From: Paenarthrobacter ilicis
Lineage (GTDB): Bacteria > Actinomycetota > Actinomycetes > Actinomycetales > Micrococcaceae
Assembly: GCF_016907545.1 (NCBI RefSeq)
Contig: NZ_JAFBCD010000001.1
Span: 3,534,001 to 3,598,000, forward strand
Reading direction: 5' to 3'
Length of the DNA stretch: 64,000 nucleotides
Shown in pieces: positions 7,428 to 16,014 of this stretch. The position numbers and the translations under genes were made by a program. The number at the start of each line of letters is the position of its first letter. Within the stretch, counting starts at the first letter, position 1. The notes beneath the pieces are model-generated. The model did no database searches. It had not been told where the DNA came from and was given only the letters and a program-made list of their open reading frames with translations.

Positions 7428-8522
7428 CTACTTGTTCCTTTTCGGCTCGCCACCGTGGGTCTCGCCACCGTGGGTCTCGCGGATTTCTTCGCCGTCCCGA
7501 ATGACCTGGTCTTCCTTTTCCTGCATCTTGTCGCTCTTCTTGGTGTCGCGCGGCGGCAGCTGGATGCTCTCCTCAGCCTTGATTCCACCCTGCAACTGGC
7601 GGCCCCGTTCCATTTCGGCATCGAACTCGGCGCCGAAGAGAAGGGACATGTTCAGGATCCAGAGCCACAGCAGCATGATGATCACGCCGGCCAGCGCACC
7701 GTAGGTCTTGTTGTAGTTGCTGAAGTTGGCTACGTAAAAACCAAAGCCCAAGGAAGCCAGCGCGAATATCACCAGGGCGAATAGGGAGCCCATGCTCATC
7801 CAGCGGAATTTGGGCTGCTTCACAGTGGGGGTGAAGTAATAAAGCACCGCAATGATGGCCACAACAATGATGACGAGGACGGGCCACTTGGCGATGTTCC
7901 AGACGGTGAGGAAGGTATCGGACAGGCCGATGACGCCGCCGATTGCCTCGGCCACGGGACCGCTGAGGACCAGCATGGCGGCAACCAGCGCAGCACCAAC
8001 AACGGCGACGACGGTAACGGCCAGCATGGTGCCGCGCAGCTTGACGAAACCACGGCCCTCATCCACTTCGTAAACGCGGTTCATGGCCCGGCTGAAGGCC
8101 GTAACGTAACCGGATGCGGACCACAGTGCCACTACCAGGCCGAAGACGAAGGTCAAGCCGGCCGCACTGGACTTGGTCAGTTCCTCGATCGGCTGGCGGA
8201 TGGTATCCACACCGGGGCCCGGGGCGAACTGCTGCACAATGTCCAGGAGGGCGCTGGTGGTCTTTCCGGCATCACCGAAAAGCCCCAGCAGGGAGACCAG
8301 AGCCAGAAGTGCGGGGAAAAGCGCCAGGACTCCGTAGTAGGTGAGGCCGGCAGCGGTATCAGGGCACTGATCCTTGATGAACTCGCGGAGCGTCCTTTTT
8401 GCTATGTACGTCCATGTGGGTTTCGCGAGATCGTTGGGACTGTCCGGCTTCCGGGAGTCCTCCGGAGTAGGCGCCGTGCGCGCTTTTGCCGTACTGGTGT
8501 GGGCTGAGTCTTGTGTGGCCAT
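7428..8522 (-). CDS. YihY/BrkB family inner membrane protein
   Basis: A 364-residue protein when started at the ATG at 8522; an upstream TTG at 8567 would add 15 residues but lacks support. After a hydrophilic N-terminus comes the family segment IAKRTLREFIKDQCPDTAAGLTYYGVLALFPALLAL, then further hydrophobic helices, ending near IIMLLWLWILNMSLLFGAEF. The family was once called ribonuclease BN/BrkB; it is an integral membrane protein of unclear role. The charged C-terminal tail (about 60 residues) contains ETHGG twice, from a 15-bp tandem duplication at 7446-7475. The small gene at 7204 lies immediately downstream. Confidence 0.85.
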   Translation of the reverse strand: MATQDSAHTSTAKARTAPTPEDSRKPDSPNDLAKPTWTYIAKRTLREFIKDQCPDTAAGLTYYGVLALFPALLALVSLLGLFGDAGKTTSALLDIVQQFAPGPGVDTIRQPIEELTKSSAAGLTFVFGLVVALWSASGYVTAFSRAMNRVYEVDEGRGFVKLRGTMLAVTVVAVVGAALVAAMLVLSGPVAEAIGGVIGLSDTFLTVWNIAKWPVLVIIVVAIIAVLYYFTPTVKQPKFRWMSMGSLFALVIFALASLGFGFYVANFSNYNKTYGALAGVIIMLLWLWILNMSLLFGAEFDAEMERGRQLQGGIKAEESIQLPPRDTKKSDKMQEKEDQVIRDGEEIRETHGGETHGGEPKRNK

Positions 8523-8663
8523 AGGGCACTCGCTCGTTTCGGAGGGTACGTACAACTGATCACTCAATGGTAAGCATGCTGATCAATTATGCGAAGCTTC
8601 CTCGGCAAGTTTGCGGCCCAAATCCCTCCAGAGCCCGCGTTGGCGCCCCGGGCCGCCTACACG

Positions 8664-9875
8664 CTACGCCAGTTTGGTGGCCAGCAGGAACTCGAAAGGC
8701 GACTCGATGACGGACCGGATGACCTGCCCGGCCGCACCAAGAATGGTCCCGGAGTGCTCCAGCGCGGACACCGTCAAATTGGCCGGATCCAGGAGACCCG
8801 GCGCGTATTTGTCCAGGCTCTCCAGCAGGGCGGGCCTGAGCCACTCGCCCAGAATGGCAAAATGCCCGCCCAGCACCACGGCCTCAATGTCCATGAGGCG
8901 TGCCGAGGACGCGAGCGCCACGCCCAAGTACCTTCCGGCGTCGTGAACTGCCTGACTAGCCAGGGGCTCCCCGGCCGCCAAGGCGGCCAACAGAAGACTT
9001 GTCCGTTCCGCCAACGTTCCCGAAGGAATCCGGGCAGCTTCGAAGATCGCTTCCTGCCCCGAAAAGGTCTCCAGGCAGCCCCGTCCGCCACAGGAGCATG
9101 GGGGCCCATCGGGGTGGACCACAATATGGCCAAGTTCACCGGCCGACCCGCCCGGCCCCAGGTACAGCTCGGAGCCGATGATCACGCCACCACCTACGCC
9201 CACCTCACCGGAAACATAGAGAAAATCGGAGGGACCGCCGCCATACCAAAGCTCTCCGAGGGCGGCACTGTTCGCCTCATTGGACAGCCTGACCCCCAAG
9301 GGCGCGCCGTCCAAGAGCCGGCCAGGGTTCAAGTGTTCGCGCTCCCATTGCAGGTTGGGGGCGGACAACACCGTGTGGCTGTCCTCATCCACCAGCCCCG
9401 GCACTGCCAGACCGCCGCCCAGAATCGCGATGCCATGGTCCTCCGCAGCTGCTTTGGCCTGCACGGCCAGGACTCCGAGCCGCTTCATGACTTCCTCGGG
9501 AGACAATCCTCTATTGGGCGACTCAACCAGCGTGTGGAACCTCAGCGTCCCGCCGAGCTCCACCAGGCCAACGGCCAAGTAATCAACGTTGATTTCCATG
9601 CCAACCACGCCACGACGGGTACTCAGCTCCAAACCCTGCCCGGGCCGGCCCCGCTCACCATCGCGGTAAAGGCCCACTTCCGACACCAGGCCGGATTCCA
9701 CCAGGTCTGCCACCAGACTGGAAACAGCCGCCTTGGTCAGGCCGGTTCCTGCCGCGAGCTGCGCCCGACTGGGTTTGGCGTCCCCGGTCCGCGCAATGGA
9801 GTCCAGGACAAGCGAGAGATTCCGACGACGGACGTCACCGACGCGACCCGGAGAGTGGGGCTCGTTCACAGGCAT
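8664..9875 (-). CDS. xylR: ROK-family transcriptional repressor, probable xylose repressor
   Basis: A ROK-type repressor of 403 residues from the ATG at 9875, which has GGGAAGGGG as ribosome-binding site; an upstream start at 9923 would add 16 residues. An N-terminal winged helix (RAQLAAGTGLTKAAVSSLVADLVESGLV) precedes the ROK sugar-kinase-like domain with GMEINVDYLAVGLV, GGGLAVPGLVD and the Cys-rich zinc motif PPCSCGGRGCLETFSG. It is divergent from xylA, the arrangement seen for XylR in many Gram-positive bacteria, so it most likely represses xylAB and responds to xylose. A palindrome between the two genes is the candidate operator. Confidence 0.8.
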   Translation of the reverse strand: MPVNEPHSPGRVGDVRRRNLSLVLDSIARTGDAKPSRAQLAAGTGLTKAAVSSLVADLVESGLVSEVGLYRDGERGRPGQGLELSTRRGVVGMEINVDYLAVGLVELGGTLRFHTLVESPNRGLSPEEVMKRLGVLAVQAKAAAEDHGIAILGGGLAVPGLVDEDSHTVLSAPNLQWEREHLNPGRLLDGAPLGVRLSNEANSAALGELWYGGGPSDFLYVSGEVGVGGGVIIGSELYLGPGGSAGELGHIVVHPDGPPCSCGGRGCLETFSGQEAIFEAARIPSGTLAERTSLLLAALAAGEPLASQAVHDAGRYLGVALASSARLMDIEAVVLGGHFAILGEWLRPALLESLDKYAPGLLDPANLTVSALEHSGTILGAAGQVIRSVIESPFEFLLATKLA

Positions 9876-9915
9876 GGGACCCCTTCCCGGGTTCTGAAAA
9901 ACTTTCCGACTTCCA

Positions 9916-9976
9916 TTGACCATGATCCATCATCCCCCATATAGTTCAGATTGAAAACTAATTGAAGCGCTTATCT
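9916..9976 (+). promoter_or_regulatory. xylA promoter with candidate XylR and LacI-type boxes
   Basis: TTGACC (9916-9921) and TATAGT (9940-9945), 18 bases apart, form a promoter directed at xylA. The sequence TAGTTCAGATTGAAAACTA (9942-9960) is an imperfect palindrome overlapping the -10 and is the candidate ROK operator. A second box, TTGAAGCGCTTAT (9962-9974), has LacI-type symmetry around GCGC and could bind the LacI protein encoded after xylB. Confidence 0.5.
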
Positions 9977-10010
9977 GCCCTTCGCCCCCAGTGCTTTGCA
10001 AAGGAGCAAA

Positions 10011-11198
10011 ATGACCCCGCAGCCCACCCCCCAGGATCGCTTCACCTTTGGCCTCTGGACTGTCGGCTGGACAGGTGCCGATCCCTTCGGCGTAGCAACC
10101 CGTCCGGCGCTGGATCCCGTGGAAGCCGTCCACAAGCTCAGCGAGCTTGGCGCTTACGGCATCACCTTCCATGACAATGATCTGATCCCCTTCGACGCCA
10201 CGGCGTCCGAGCGCGATCTGATTCTGAAGAACTTCAAGTCCGCTTTGGCCGAGACCGGCCTGAAGACCCCCATGGTCACCACCAACCTCTTCAGCCACCC
10301 CGTTTTCAAGGACGGCGGCTTTACCTCCAACGATCGCTCCATTCGCCGCTTTGCGCTCAGCAAGATCCTCCGGAACATCGACCTCGCTGCCGAACTGGGA
10401 GCCGAGACCTTTGTTATGTGGGGCGGCCGCGAAGGCAGCGAATACGACGGTTCCAAGGATCTGTCCGCAGCGCTGGACCGCATGAAAGAGGGCGTGGACA
10501 CCGCTGCGGGCTACATCAAGGAAAAGGGCTACGGGCTGAAGATCGCCCTGGAGCCCAAGCCAAACGAGCCCCGCGGCGATATCTTCCTTCCCACGGTGGG
10601 TCATGGCCTTGCCTTCATCGCGCAACTGGAACACGGCGACATTGTTGGTCTCAACCCGGAAACCGGCCACGAGCAGATGGCAGGCCTGAACTTCACCCAC
10701 GGCGTCGCCCAGGCCCTGTGGGCCGGCAAGCTCTTCCACATTGACCTCAATGGCCAGCGCGGCATCAAGTACGATCAGGACCTGGTTTTCGGCCACGGCG
10801 ATCTCACCAGTGCCTTCTTTACCGTGGACCTCCTGGAGAACGGCTTCCCGAACGGCGGACCCACGTACGACGGCCCGCGACACTTCGACTACAAGCCTTC
10901 CCGCACCGATGGCTACGACGGCGTGTGGGAATCCGCGAAGTCCAACATGTCCATGTACCTGCTGCTCAAGGAACGTGCCTTGGCCTTCCGTGCGGATCCC
11001 GAGGTCCAGGAAGCACTGGCCACCTCCGGCGTCTTCGAACTGGGTGAGCCCACCCTGAACGCCGGCGAGACCACTGCCGACCTTCTGGCCGACGCCACCG
11101 CCTTTGAGACCTTCGACGCCGATCAGGCTGCGGAGCGCTCCTTCGCTTTTGTGCGGCTCAACCAGCTGGCCATCGAGCACCTGCTCGGCTCGCGCTAG
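10011..11198 (+). CDS. xylA: Xylose isomerase
   Basis: Converts D-xylose to D-xylulose in the cytoplasm with two divalent metals. The 395-residue protein starts at the ATG at 10011, preceded by AAAGGAG; a TTG at 9996 is unlikely. It is the shorter actinobacterial type. Active-site segments are GITFHDND (catalytic His and Asp), [20 protein letters not shown] (metal Glu and catalytic Lys), [23 protein letters not shown] and the [10 protein letters not shown] aspartate. It is the first gene of the xylAB-LacI unit and is divergent from the ROK repressor. A hairpin lies between it and xylB and could tune relative expression. Confidence 0.95.
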   Translation: MTPQPTPQDRFTFGLWTVGWTGADPFGVATRPALDPVEAVHKLSELGAYGITFHDNDLIPFDATASERDLILKNFKSALAETGLKTPMVTTNLFSHPVFKDGGFTSNDRSIRRFALSKILRNIDLAAELGAETFVMWGGREGSEYDGSKDLSAALDRMKEGVDTAAGYIKEKGYGLKIALEPKPNEPRGDIFLPTVGHGLAFIAQLEHGDIVGLNPETGHEQMAGLNFTHGVAQALWAGKLFHIDLNGQRGIKYDQDLVFGHGDLTSAFFTVDLLENGFPNGGPTYDGPRHFDYKPSRTDGYDGVWESAKSNMSMYLLLKERALAFRADPEVQEALATSGVFELGEPTLNAGETTADLLADATAFETFDADQAAERSFAFVRLNQLAIEHLLGSR

Positions 11199-11225
11199 TC
11201 TGCATCCACCCGCCATAACACCGCT

Positions 11226-11262
11226 GGTGGGCGTGCCGGGCTCATCCCGTAGCACGCCCACC
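11226..11262 (+). other. Intercistronic hairpin between xylA and xylB
   Basis: An 11-bp perfect stem (GGTGGGCGTGC with its complement) closes a 15-base loop. No U tract follows and the xylB ribosome-binding site (AAAGGA) comes next, so it looks more like an mRNA-stabilising or partial termination element than a full terminator. Confidence 0.55.
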
Positions 11263-11282
11263 CGCGTCCCAAAGGAATATTC

Positions 11283-12707
11283 ATGCCTCTCGTAGCCGGG
11301 ATCGACAGTTCCACCCAGTCATGCAAGGTGGTCATCAGGGATTCTGATACCGGCGCGCTGGTCCGCCAAGGCCGCGCGTCCCACCCGGAAGGATCCGAGG
11401 TCCATCCGGAACATTGGTGGGCCGCACTCCAGGAAGCAATTGCCCAGGCCGGAGGCTTGGATGATGTAGATGCCTTGGCCGTGGGCGGCCAGCAGCACGG
11501 CATGGTGTGCCTGGACCAGGACGGGGAAGTGGTTCGGCCCGCACTGTTGTGGAACGACACCCGCTCCGCACCCGATGCGGAGCAACTGATTCTTGACGCC
11601 GGCAATGGTGACGCCGCAGCGGGAGCATCCTTCTGGGCCGCCACCACGGGTACTGTCCCCGTGGCCTCGCTCACCGCTACCAAGCTGCACTGGCTGGCGC
11701 GGAACGAACCGGAAAGCGCGCAACGGACAGCGGCGGTGTGCCTCCCCCACGATTGGTTGTCATGGCGTCTGGCCGGCCACGGTCCCGGGACCGGCTCGTT
11801 GGACATGCTGCGGACAGATCGCTCCGACGCCTCAGGCACCGGGTACTTCTCGGCAAGTACGGGTGAATACCTGCCGGACGTCCTGGAAAACACCCTCGGC
11901 CACGTTCCTGTTCTTCCAGCCGTTGTTGGCCCCATGGACGTTGCTGCCAAGACCCCGGGCGGCGCTTTAATAGGACCAGGGGCCGGTGACAACGCAGCAG
12001 CAGGTCTTGGCGTGAGCGCCGGCGTCGGGGATGTCGTGATTTCCATCGGCACGTCCGGGACCGTGTTCGCGGTGTCGGACACGCCCGCGCAGGATGCAAC
12101 CGGCCTGGTGGCGGGATTCGCGGACGCCACCGGCAACTACCTTCCCCTGGCATGCACCCTTAACGCCACCCGGATCTTTGATGCCACGGCAACCCTGCTG
12201 GGAGTGTCACTGAAGGAATTGGGAGAGCTCGCATTGTCGGCCCCGGAAGGTGCCGACGGCCTCTCCCTGGTCCCTTACTTCGAAGGCGAACGGACGCCCA
12301 ATCTCCCGGATGCCACGGGCTCCCTTCATGGACTCACACTGTCCAACTACACTCCCGCCAATCTGGCCCGGGCAGCAATCGAAGGTGTGCTGTGTTCCCT
12401 GGCTGATGGGCTGGCGGCACTTCAACGTCAAGGCGTCACAGCCCGGCGCGTCATCCTGGTGGGCGGCGGCGCGCAGTCCCAAGCGGTGCAAACTGTGGCA
12501 GCGGCAGCGTTCGGATTGCCGGTGTTCGTGCCCACGCCCGGCGAATACGTTGCTGATGGTGCGGCCCGGCAGGCAGCCGCCGTCCTCACCGGTCACTTGC
12601 CCGACTGGCAGCTGGAGGGCGTCAACGTGCAGGCGCGGGGTACGGAGCAGCCAGCAGCGTTCTTGGGAACCTACCGTCATTACGCCGCGAAGGTAGCCGC
12701 TGGCTGA
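11283..12707 (+). CDS. xylB: Xylulokinase
   Basis: Phosphorylates D-xylulose to xylulose-5-phosphate, feeding the pentose phosphate pathway. The 474-residue protein is a FGGY-type carbohydrate kinase: phosphate-1 motif [11 protein letters not shown], the xylulokinase signature [10 protein letters not shown], the mid-protein [15 protein letters not shown] segment, and the C-terminal adenosine motif [14 protein letters not shown] with [13 protein letters not shown]. Its length is usual for XylB. It starts with ATG after AAAGGAATATTC and lies 84 bases after xylA. It also serves arabinose use only indirectly, since AraD already yields xylulose-5-phosphate. Confidence 0.93.
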   Translation: MPLVAGIDSSTQSCKVVIRDSDTGALVRQGRASHPEGSEVHPEHWWAALQEAIAQAGGLDDVDALAVGGQQHGMVCLDQDGEVVRPALLWNDTRSAPDAEQLILDAGNGDAAAGASFWAATTGTVPVASLTATKLHWLARNEPESAQRTAAVCLPHDWLSWRLAGHGPGTGSLDMLRTDRSDASGTGYFSASTGEYLPDVLENTLGHVPVLPAVVGPMDVAAKTPGGALIGPGAGDNAAAGLGVSAGVGDVVISIGTSGTVFAVSDTPAQDATGLVAGFADATGNYLPLACTLNATRIFDATATLLGVSLKELGELALSAPEGADGLSLVPYFEGERTPNLPDATGSLHGLTLSNYTPANLARAAIEGVLCSLADGLAALQRQGVTARRVILVGGGAQSQAVQTVAAAAFGLPVFVPTPGEYVADGAARQAAAVLTGHLPDWQLEGVNVQARGTEQPAAFLGTYRHYAAKVAAG

Positions 12708-12719
12708 TCAGGGGCCTGG

Positions 12720-13763
12720 GTGCTTTATCGTGACAGGGTGAGCTCTGAACAATCCACATCAGCCCGCCCGCCCGTCATGGAAGACGTAGCCCGTGTGGCA
12801 GGGGTGTCTCACCAGACTGTCTCCAGGGTGCTCAATAACCATCCCAACGTGAGCACCAAGACCCGCGAGCGCGTGGAAGATGCCATCACTGAGCTTGGCT
12901 ACCGCCGCAACACAGCCGCCCGCAGCCTGGTCACGCGGCGGTCCCAAACCATAGGTGTGCTGGGCAGTGAGATGGCCCAGTACGGGCCATCCCACACCCT
13001 CCTGGGCGTGCAGCAGGCAGCGAGGGACGCAGGGTATTTTGTGAGTGTTGCCGGGTTGAGGGAAGTCACTCCGGAGACCATCAAAGACGCCGTGGCCCAC
13101 TTCATGGATCAAGGCGTGGACGGCATTGTGGTCACCGTGCCGCACCCGGGAACGTTTGAAGTCCTCCGGGATATTGCCGCCCAAGTGCCATTGGTGGCGG
13201 TGGGTTCCAGCGGTGATGAGCAGCTGAGTGGTGCCACAGTGGATCAGCGCGAGGGGGCACGCCTGGCCGTTCAGCACTTGCTGGACCACGGCCACAGCAG
13301 CATCGGGCACTTGTCCGGACCGGCCGACTGGATTGATGCCGCAGCCCGCATCGAGGGCTGGAGGGAGGCCTTGACGGACGCTGGATTCGAGCCGCAGACC
13401 TTGATCGAGGGCGACTGGAGCGCGGAATGCGGCTATCGGGCAGGGCTCACCATTGCCCGCGACCGCACAGTGACCGCGCTTTTTGTGGCCAACGACCAGA
13501 TGGCCCTGGGTGTGCTCCGTGCCTTCCACGAAGCCGGCGTCAGGGTTCCGGAGGATATCAGTGTGGTGGGCTTCGATGACCAACCCGAATCGGCCTATTT
13601 CATCCCACCCCTGACAACAGTGGCCCAAAACTTCGAGGAGTTGGGGCAGCGCTCCATACGGCTGCTGTTGGACAGGCTCGACGGTGGGACAACCGTTGAG
13701 GCCGCGACCGTCACTCCCCACTTGGTGGTGCGCTCCACCACGGCCCAGCCTCCCACCAAGTAA
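12720..13763 (+). CDS. LacI-family transcriptional regulator downstream of xylB
   Basis: A 347-residue LacI/GalR regulator, with a GTG start at 12720 or, equally possible, a GTG at 12738. The helix-turn-helix MEDVARVAGVSHQTVSRVLNN is at residues 20-40, followed by a hinge (RRNTAARSLVTRR) and a sugar-binding domain with TALFVANDQMALGVLRA and DISVVGFDDQPES. It starts 12 bases after xylB on the same strand, so it is probably transcribed with xylAB. No arabinose-type regulator lies beside araB, and a LacI-type operator sits in the araB promoter, so this protein may control the ara operon, linking xylose and arabinose use. That link is inferred. Confidence 0.85.
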   Translation: MLYRDRVSSEQSTSARPPVMEDVARVAGVSHQTVSRVLNNHPNVSTKTRERVEDAITELGYRRNTAARSLVTRRSQTIGVLGSEMAQYGPSHTLLGVQQAARDAGYFVSVAGLREVTPETIKDAVAHFMDQGVDGIVVTVPHPGTFEVLRDIAAQVPLVAVGSSGDEQLSGATVDQREGARLAVQHLLDHGHSSIGHLSGPADWIDAAARIEGWREALTDAGFEPQTLIEGDWSAECGYRAGLTIARDRTVTALFVANDQMALGVLRAFHEAGVRVPEDISVVGFDDQPESAYFIPPLTTVAQNFEELGQRSIRLLLDRLDGGTTVEAATVTPHLVVRSTTAQPPTK

Positions 13764-13838
13764 GCCAGCCAAGGCTTCGCCGCCAAAACGGTAGTTGGAT
13801 GGCAAGATGTCAGACGCCTGGCGTTAGTCTTTGGTTTC

Positions 13839-15809
13839 ATGCGCACCCTTACCCCTCGCAGCGCCACGGCGGCCGTCGCACTGGCCGTTGTGCTTGCAGC
13901 GTCACCACTTTCGCCGTCCCCTGCAACCGCCGCACCAGCGGTGGTCAGCAACATCCTTCTTGACCAAGGCCTAAAGTCTGTGGCGGTTGATCCGACCACT
14001 CAAACGCTGTACGCCATTAATAGCTGGACCAACACAATGTCCGTCGTTAGCGGAACTTCGGTGGTGGCCACAATTCCAGTGGGCGAGCGCCCATGGGACG
14101 TCGCCGTTGACCCGGCAACCCATACTGCCTACGTCAGCAACATGGACAGCAATAACGTAAGCGTCATTAGGGACAATAAGGTAACGGCAACGATCCCCGT
14201 TGGCCTGCGTCCCTTCAGCGTCGCAGTCGACTCGAAGACCCACGCCGTCTACGTGACGAACACCGTTGGGCGGTCGGTTTCCGTCATCCAAGGCACCACG
14301 GTCACCTCCACTGTCATCATCGATGGGGATCCCACGGATGTTGCCGTGGATTCATCAACGGGCACAGCCTACGTTGCGAGTTTTTCGACGAAAACGGTGA
14401 CGGTTCTGAACGGGTCCGAGGTCGTGGGTACGATCAAGGTTCCCGGAAATCCGACTGCTCTCGCAGTAGATCAGGCGACACGCTCTCTTTACGTTGCCAG
14501 CATGGACGACAACGCAATTTCGATCGTAAATGGAATGAGTATTGCGGCGACCATACCTTTGGGGTATACCCCAGCGGACATCGCACTGGACCCTTCTTCG
14601 CATACTGCTTACATACTTGACGCCGGAGAGAGCACCGTCGCCATGCTCCGGGGAAATGCCGTGGTTTCTACCCTCCCGGTGGCTGCTCAGCCTCGGGGCA
14701 TCGCCGTCGATACCAGCAGCGGCAATGTTTTTGTCGCGAGTGAGCAAACAGGTGCAATTTCCGTCATTCGGGAGGGCGCCCCATCATCTGCTCCTAAGCT
14801 GACCCTACAGGGGAGCCTTCCCAACGCATCGGTTGACGACAGCTATTCACAGCGCTTTACTGCAACCGGGTCACCTGCTCCCCGCTTCGCTGTAACCAAC
14901 GGGTCGCTGCCGCCCGGCCTGGCCTTGGAGCCAACAACGGGACTGCTCTCGGGAAGACTGAACGCCAAGGGTATTTTTACCTTCAGAATCACTGCCAGCA
15001 ACGGGGTAGGAACCGATTCTGTATCCCCTCAGCTTGCAATCACTGTGGCGGCAACCCGCCCCTCGAGAGACTTCTCTGGTGACCATAAGTCGGACGTCCT
15101 GGCGCGGGATGCGGACGGCCGACTCTGGTTGTATCCCGGAGATGGAAAGGGCGGATGGCAACAACGGAGCCAAGTCGGCCAGGGGTGGAATTCGATGAAC
15201 GCGATCATCAGCCCCGGGGACTTCAACGGAAACGGATGGTCAGACGTGATGGCCCGCGATGCGAAGGGCAGCCTCTGGCAATATGGCGGAACAGCGGATG
15301 GTTGGGCAATCCCATGGCCTGCTGGAACCGGCTGGAATGTCATGAATGCCCTGGTTACTCCCGGAGACTTTGATGGCGATGGCTCGGTTGACGTGTTGGC
15401 ACGCGAAGAAAACGGAAGCCTTTGGCTATATCCCGGTGACAATGACCATTTCTGGCATCCCCGCTCCCAGATTGGTCAGGGCTGGAACGTTATGACGTCG
15501 ATCACCGGCACAGGTGACTTTAATGGTGATAGTCACTCCGACGTCCTGGCCCGGGACAGCAGCGGCACCTTGTGGCTTTATCCCGGCAACGGTAAGGGCG
15601 GCTGGAACGCGCGAACTCAGGTCGGTTCAGGTTGGAACATTATGAATTCGATGACGAGTCCAGGAGACTTCGACGGCGACGGCAATGTTGACGTTATGGG
15701 CAGGGACTTGGCTGGCAATTTGTGGCTCTATCCGGGCGATGGTCGCGGTGGATGGAAGTCCAGGTCCCAGATCGGCCAAGGCTGGAATGTAATGACCGCC
15801 CTCATCTAG
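13839..15809 (+). CDS. Secreted seven-bladed beta-propeller / Ig-like / FG-GAP repeat protein
   Basis: A 656-residue exported protein. A signal peptide (positively charged start, hydrophobic AAVALAVVLAAS, AxA-type site near residue 32) is followed by seven repeats of about 41 residues, each with a V-A-V-D...T/S-x-x-x-Y-V core, consistent with a YncE-like seven-bladed propeller to about residue 310. An Ig-like putative carbohydrate or adhesion domain (SLPPGLALEPTTGLLSG) follows, then five FG-GAP/VCBS-like units of about 50 residues with GDFDGDG...DVLARD..G.LWLYPG. Asp-rich loops suggest calcium binding. No sortase motif or transmembrane anchor is visible. It shares the FG-GAP unit with the protein at 40093. 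A strong terminator follows. Confidence 0.8.
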   Translation: MRTLTPRSATAAVALAVVLAASPLSPSPATAAPAVVSNILLDQGLKSVAVDPTTQTLYAINSWTNTMSVVSGTSVVATIPVGERPWDVAVDPATHTAYVSNMDSNNVSVIRDNKVTATIPVGLRPFSVAVDSKTHAVYVTNTVGRSVSVIQGTTVTSTVIIDGDPTDVAVDSSTGTAYVASFSTKTVTVLNGSEVVGTIKVPGNPTALAVDQATRSLYVASMDDNAISIVNGMSIAATIPLGYTPADIALDPSSHTAYILDAGESTVAMLRGNAVVSTLPVAAQPRGIAVDTSSGNVFVASEQTGAISVIREGAPSSAPKLTLQGSLPNASVDDSYSQRFTATGSPAPRFAVTNGSLPPGLALEPTTGLLSGRLNAKGIFTFRITASNGVGTDSVSPQLAITVAATRPSRDFSGDHKSDVLARDADGRLWLYPGDGKGGWQQRSQVGQGWNSMNAIISPGDFNGNGWSDVMARDAKGSLWQYGGTADGWAIPWPAGTGWNVMNALVTPGDFDGDGSVDVLAREENGSLWLYPGDNDHFWHPRSQIGQGWNVMTSITGTGDFNGDSHSDVLARDSSGTLWLYPGNGKGGWNARTQVGSGWNIMNSMTSPGDFDGDGNVDVMGRDLAGNLWLYPGDGRGGWKSRSQIGQGWNVMTALI

Positions 15810-15843
15810 GGTCACCTACCACACCCAATCGAACCTAAGGGCT

Positions 15844-15896
15844 GGCCGGATACCTTCGCCGCTATGTACTTGCCATAGCGCTGAAGGCATCCGGCC
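15844..15896 (+). terminator. Rho-independent terminator after the beta-propeller gene
   Basis: Two 23-base arms (15844-15866 and 15874-15896) pair with two mismatches around a 7-base loop, and TTTC follows. It separates the secreted-protein gene from the arabinose promoter. Confidence 0.8.
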
Positions 15897-15912
15897 TTTC
15901 ACATTGGCGCTC

Positions 15913-15941
15913 TTGACATCAAAGTTGTGAGCGCTAACAAT
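15913..15941 (+). promoter_or_regulatory. araB promoter overlapped by a LacI-type operator
   Basis: A consensus -35 TTGACA (15913-15918) is followed at 17-bp spacing by AACAAT (15936-15941). The box TTGTGAGCGCTAACAA (15925-15940) lies between and over these elements and is nearly palindromic around GCGC. A bound LacI protein would occlude RNA polymerase. Likely binder: the LacI regulator at 12720 or an unlinked AraR. Confidence 0.65.
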
Positions 15942-16014
15942 TGCTTACAGACGTCCTTCACTTTTCCACCCCGACCCCCGGCAATGAGGCCCTGGCCAGC
16001 CGGATGGAGACCCC

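Noticed and set aside
9930..11261. 443-residue frame antisense to xylA
   Set aside because: xylA is unmistakable with all catalytic motifs; the antisense frame arises from codon bias.
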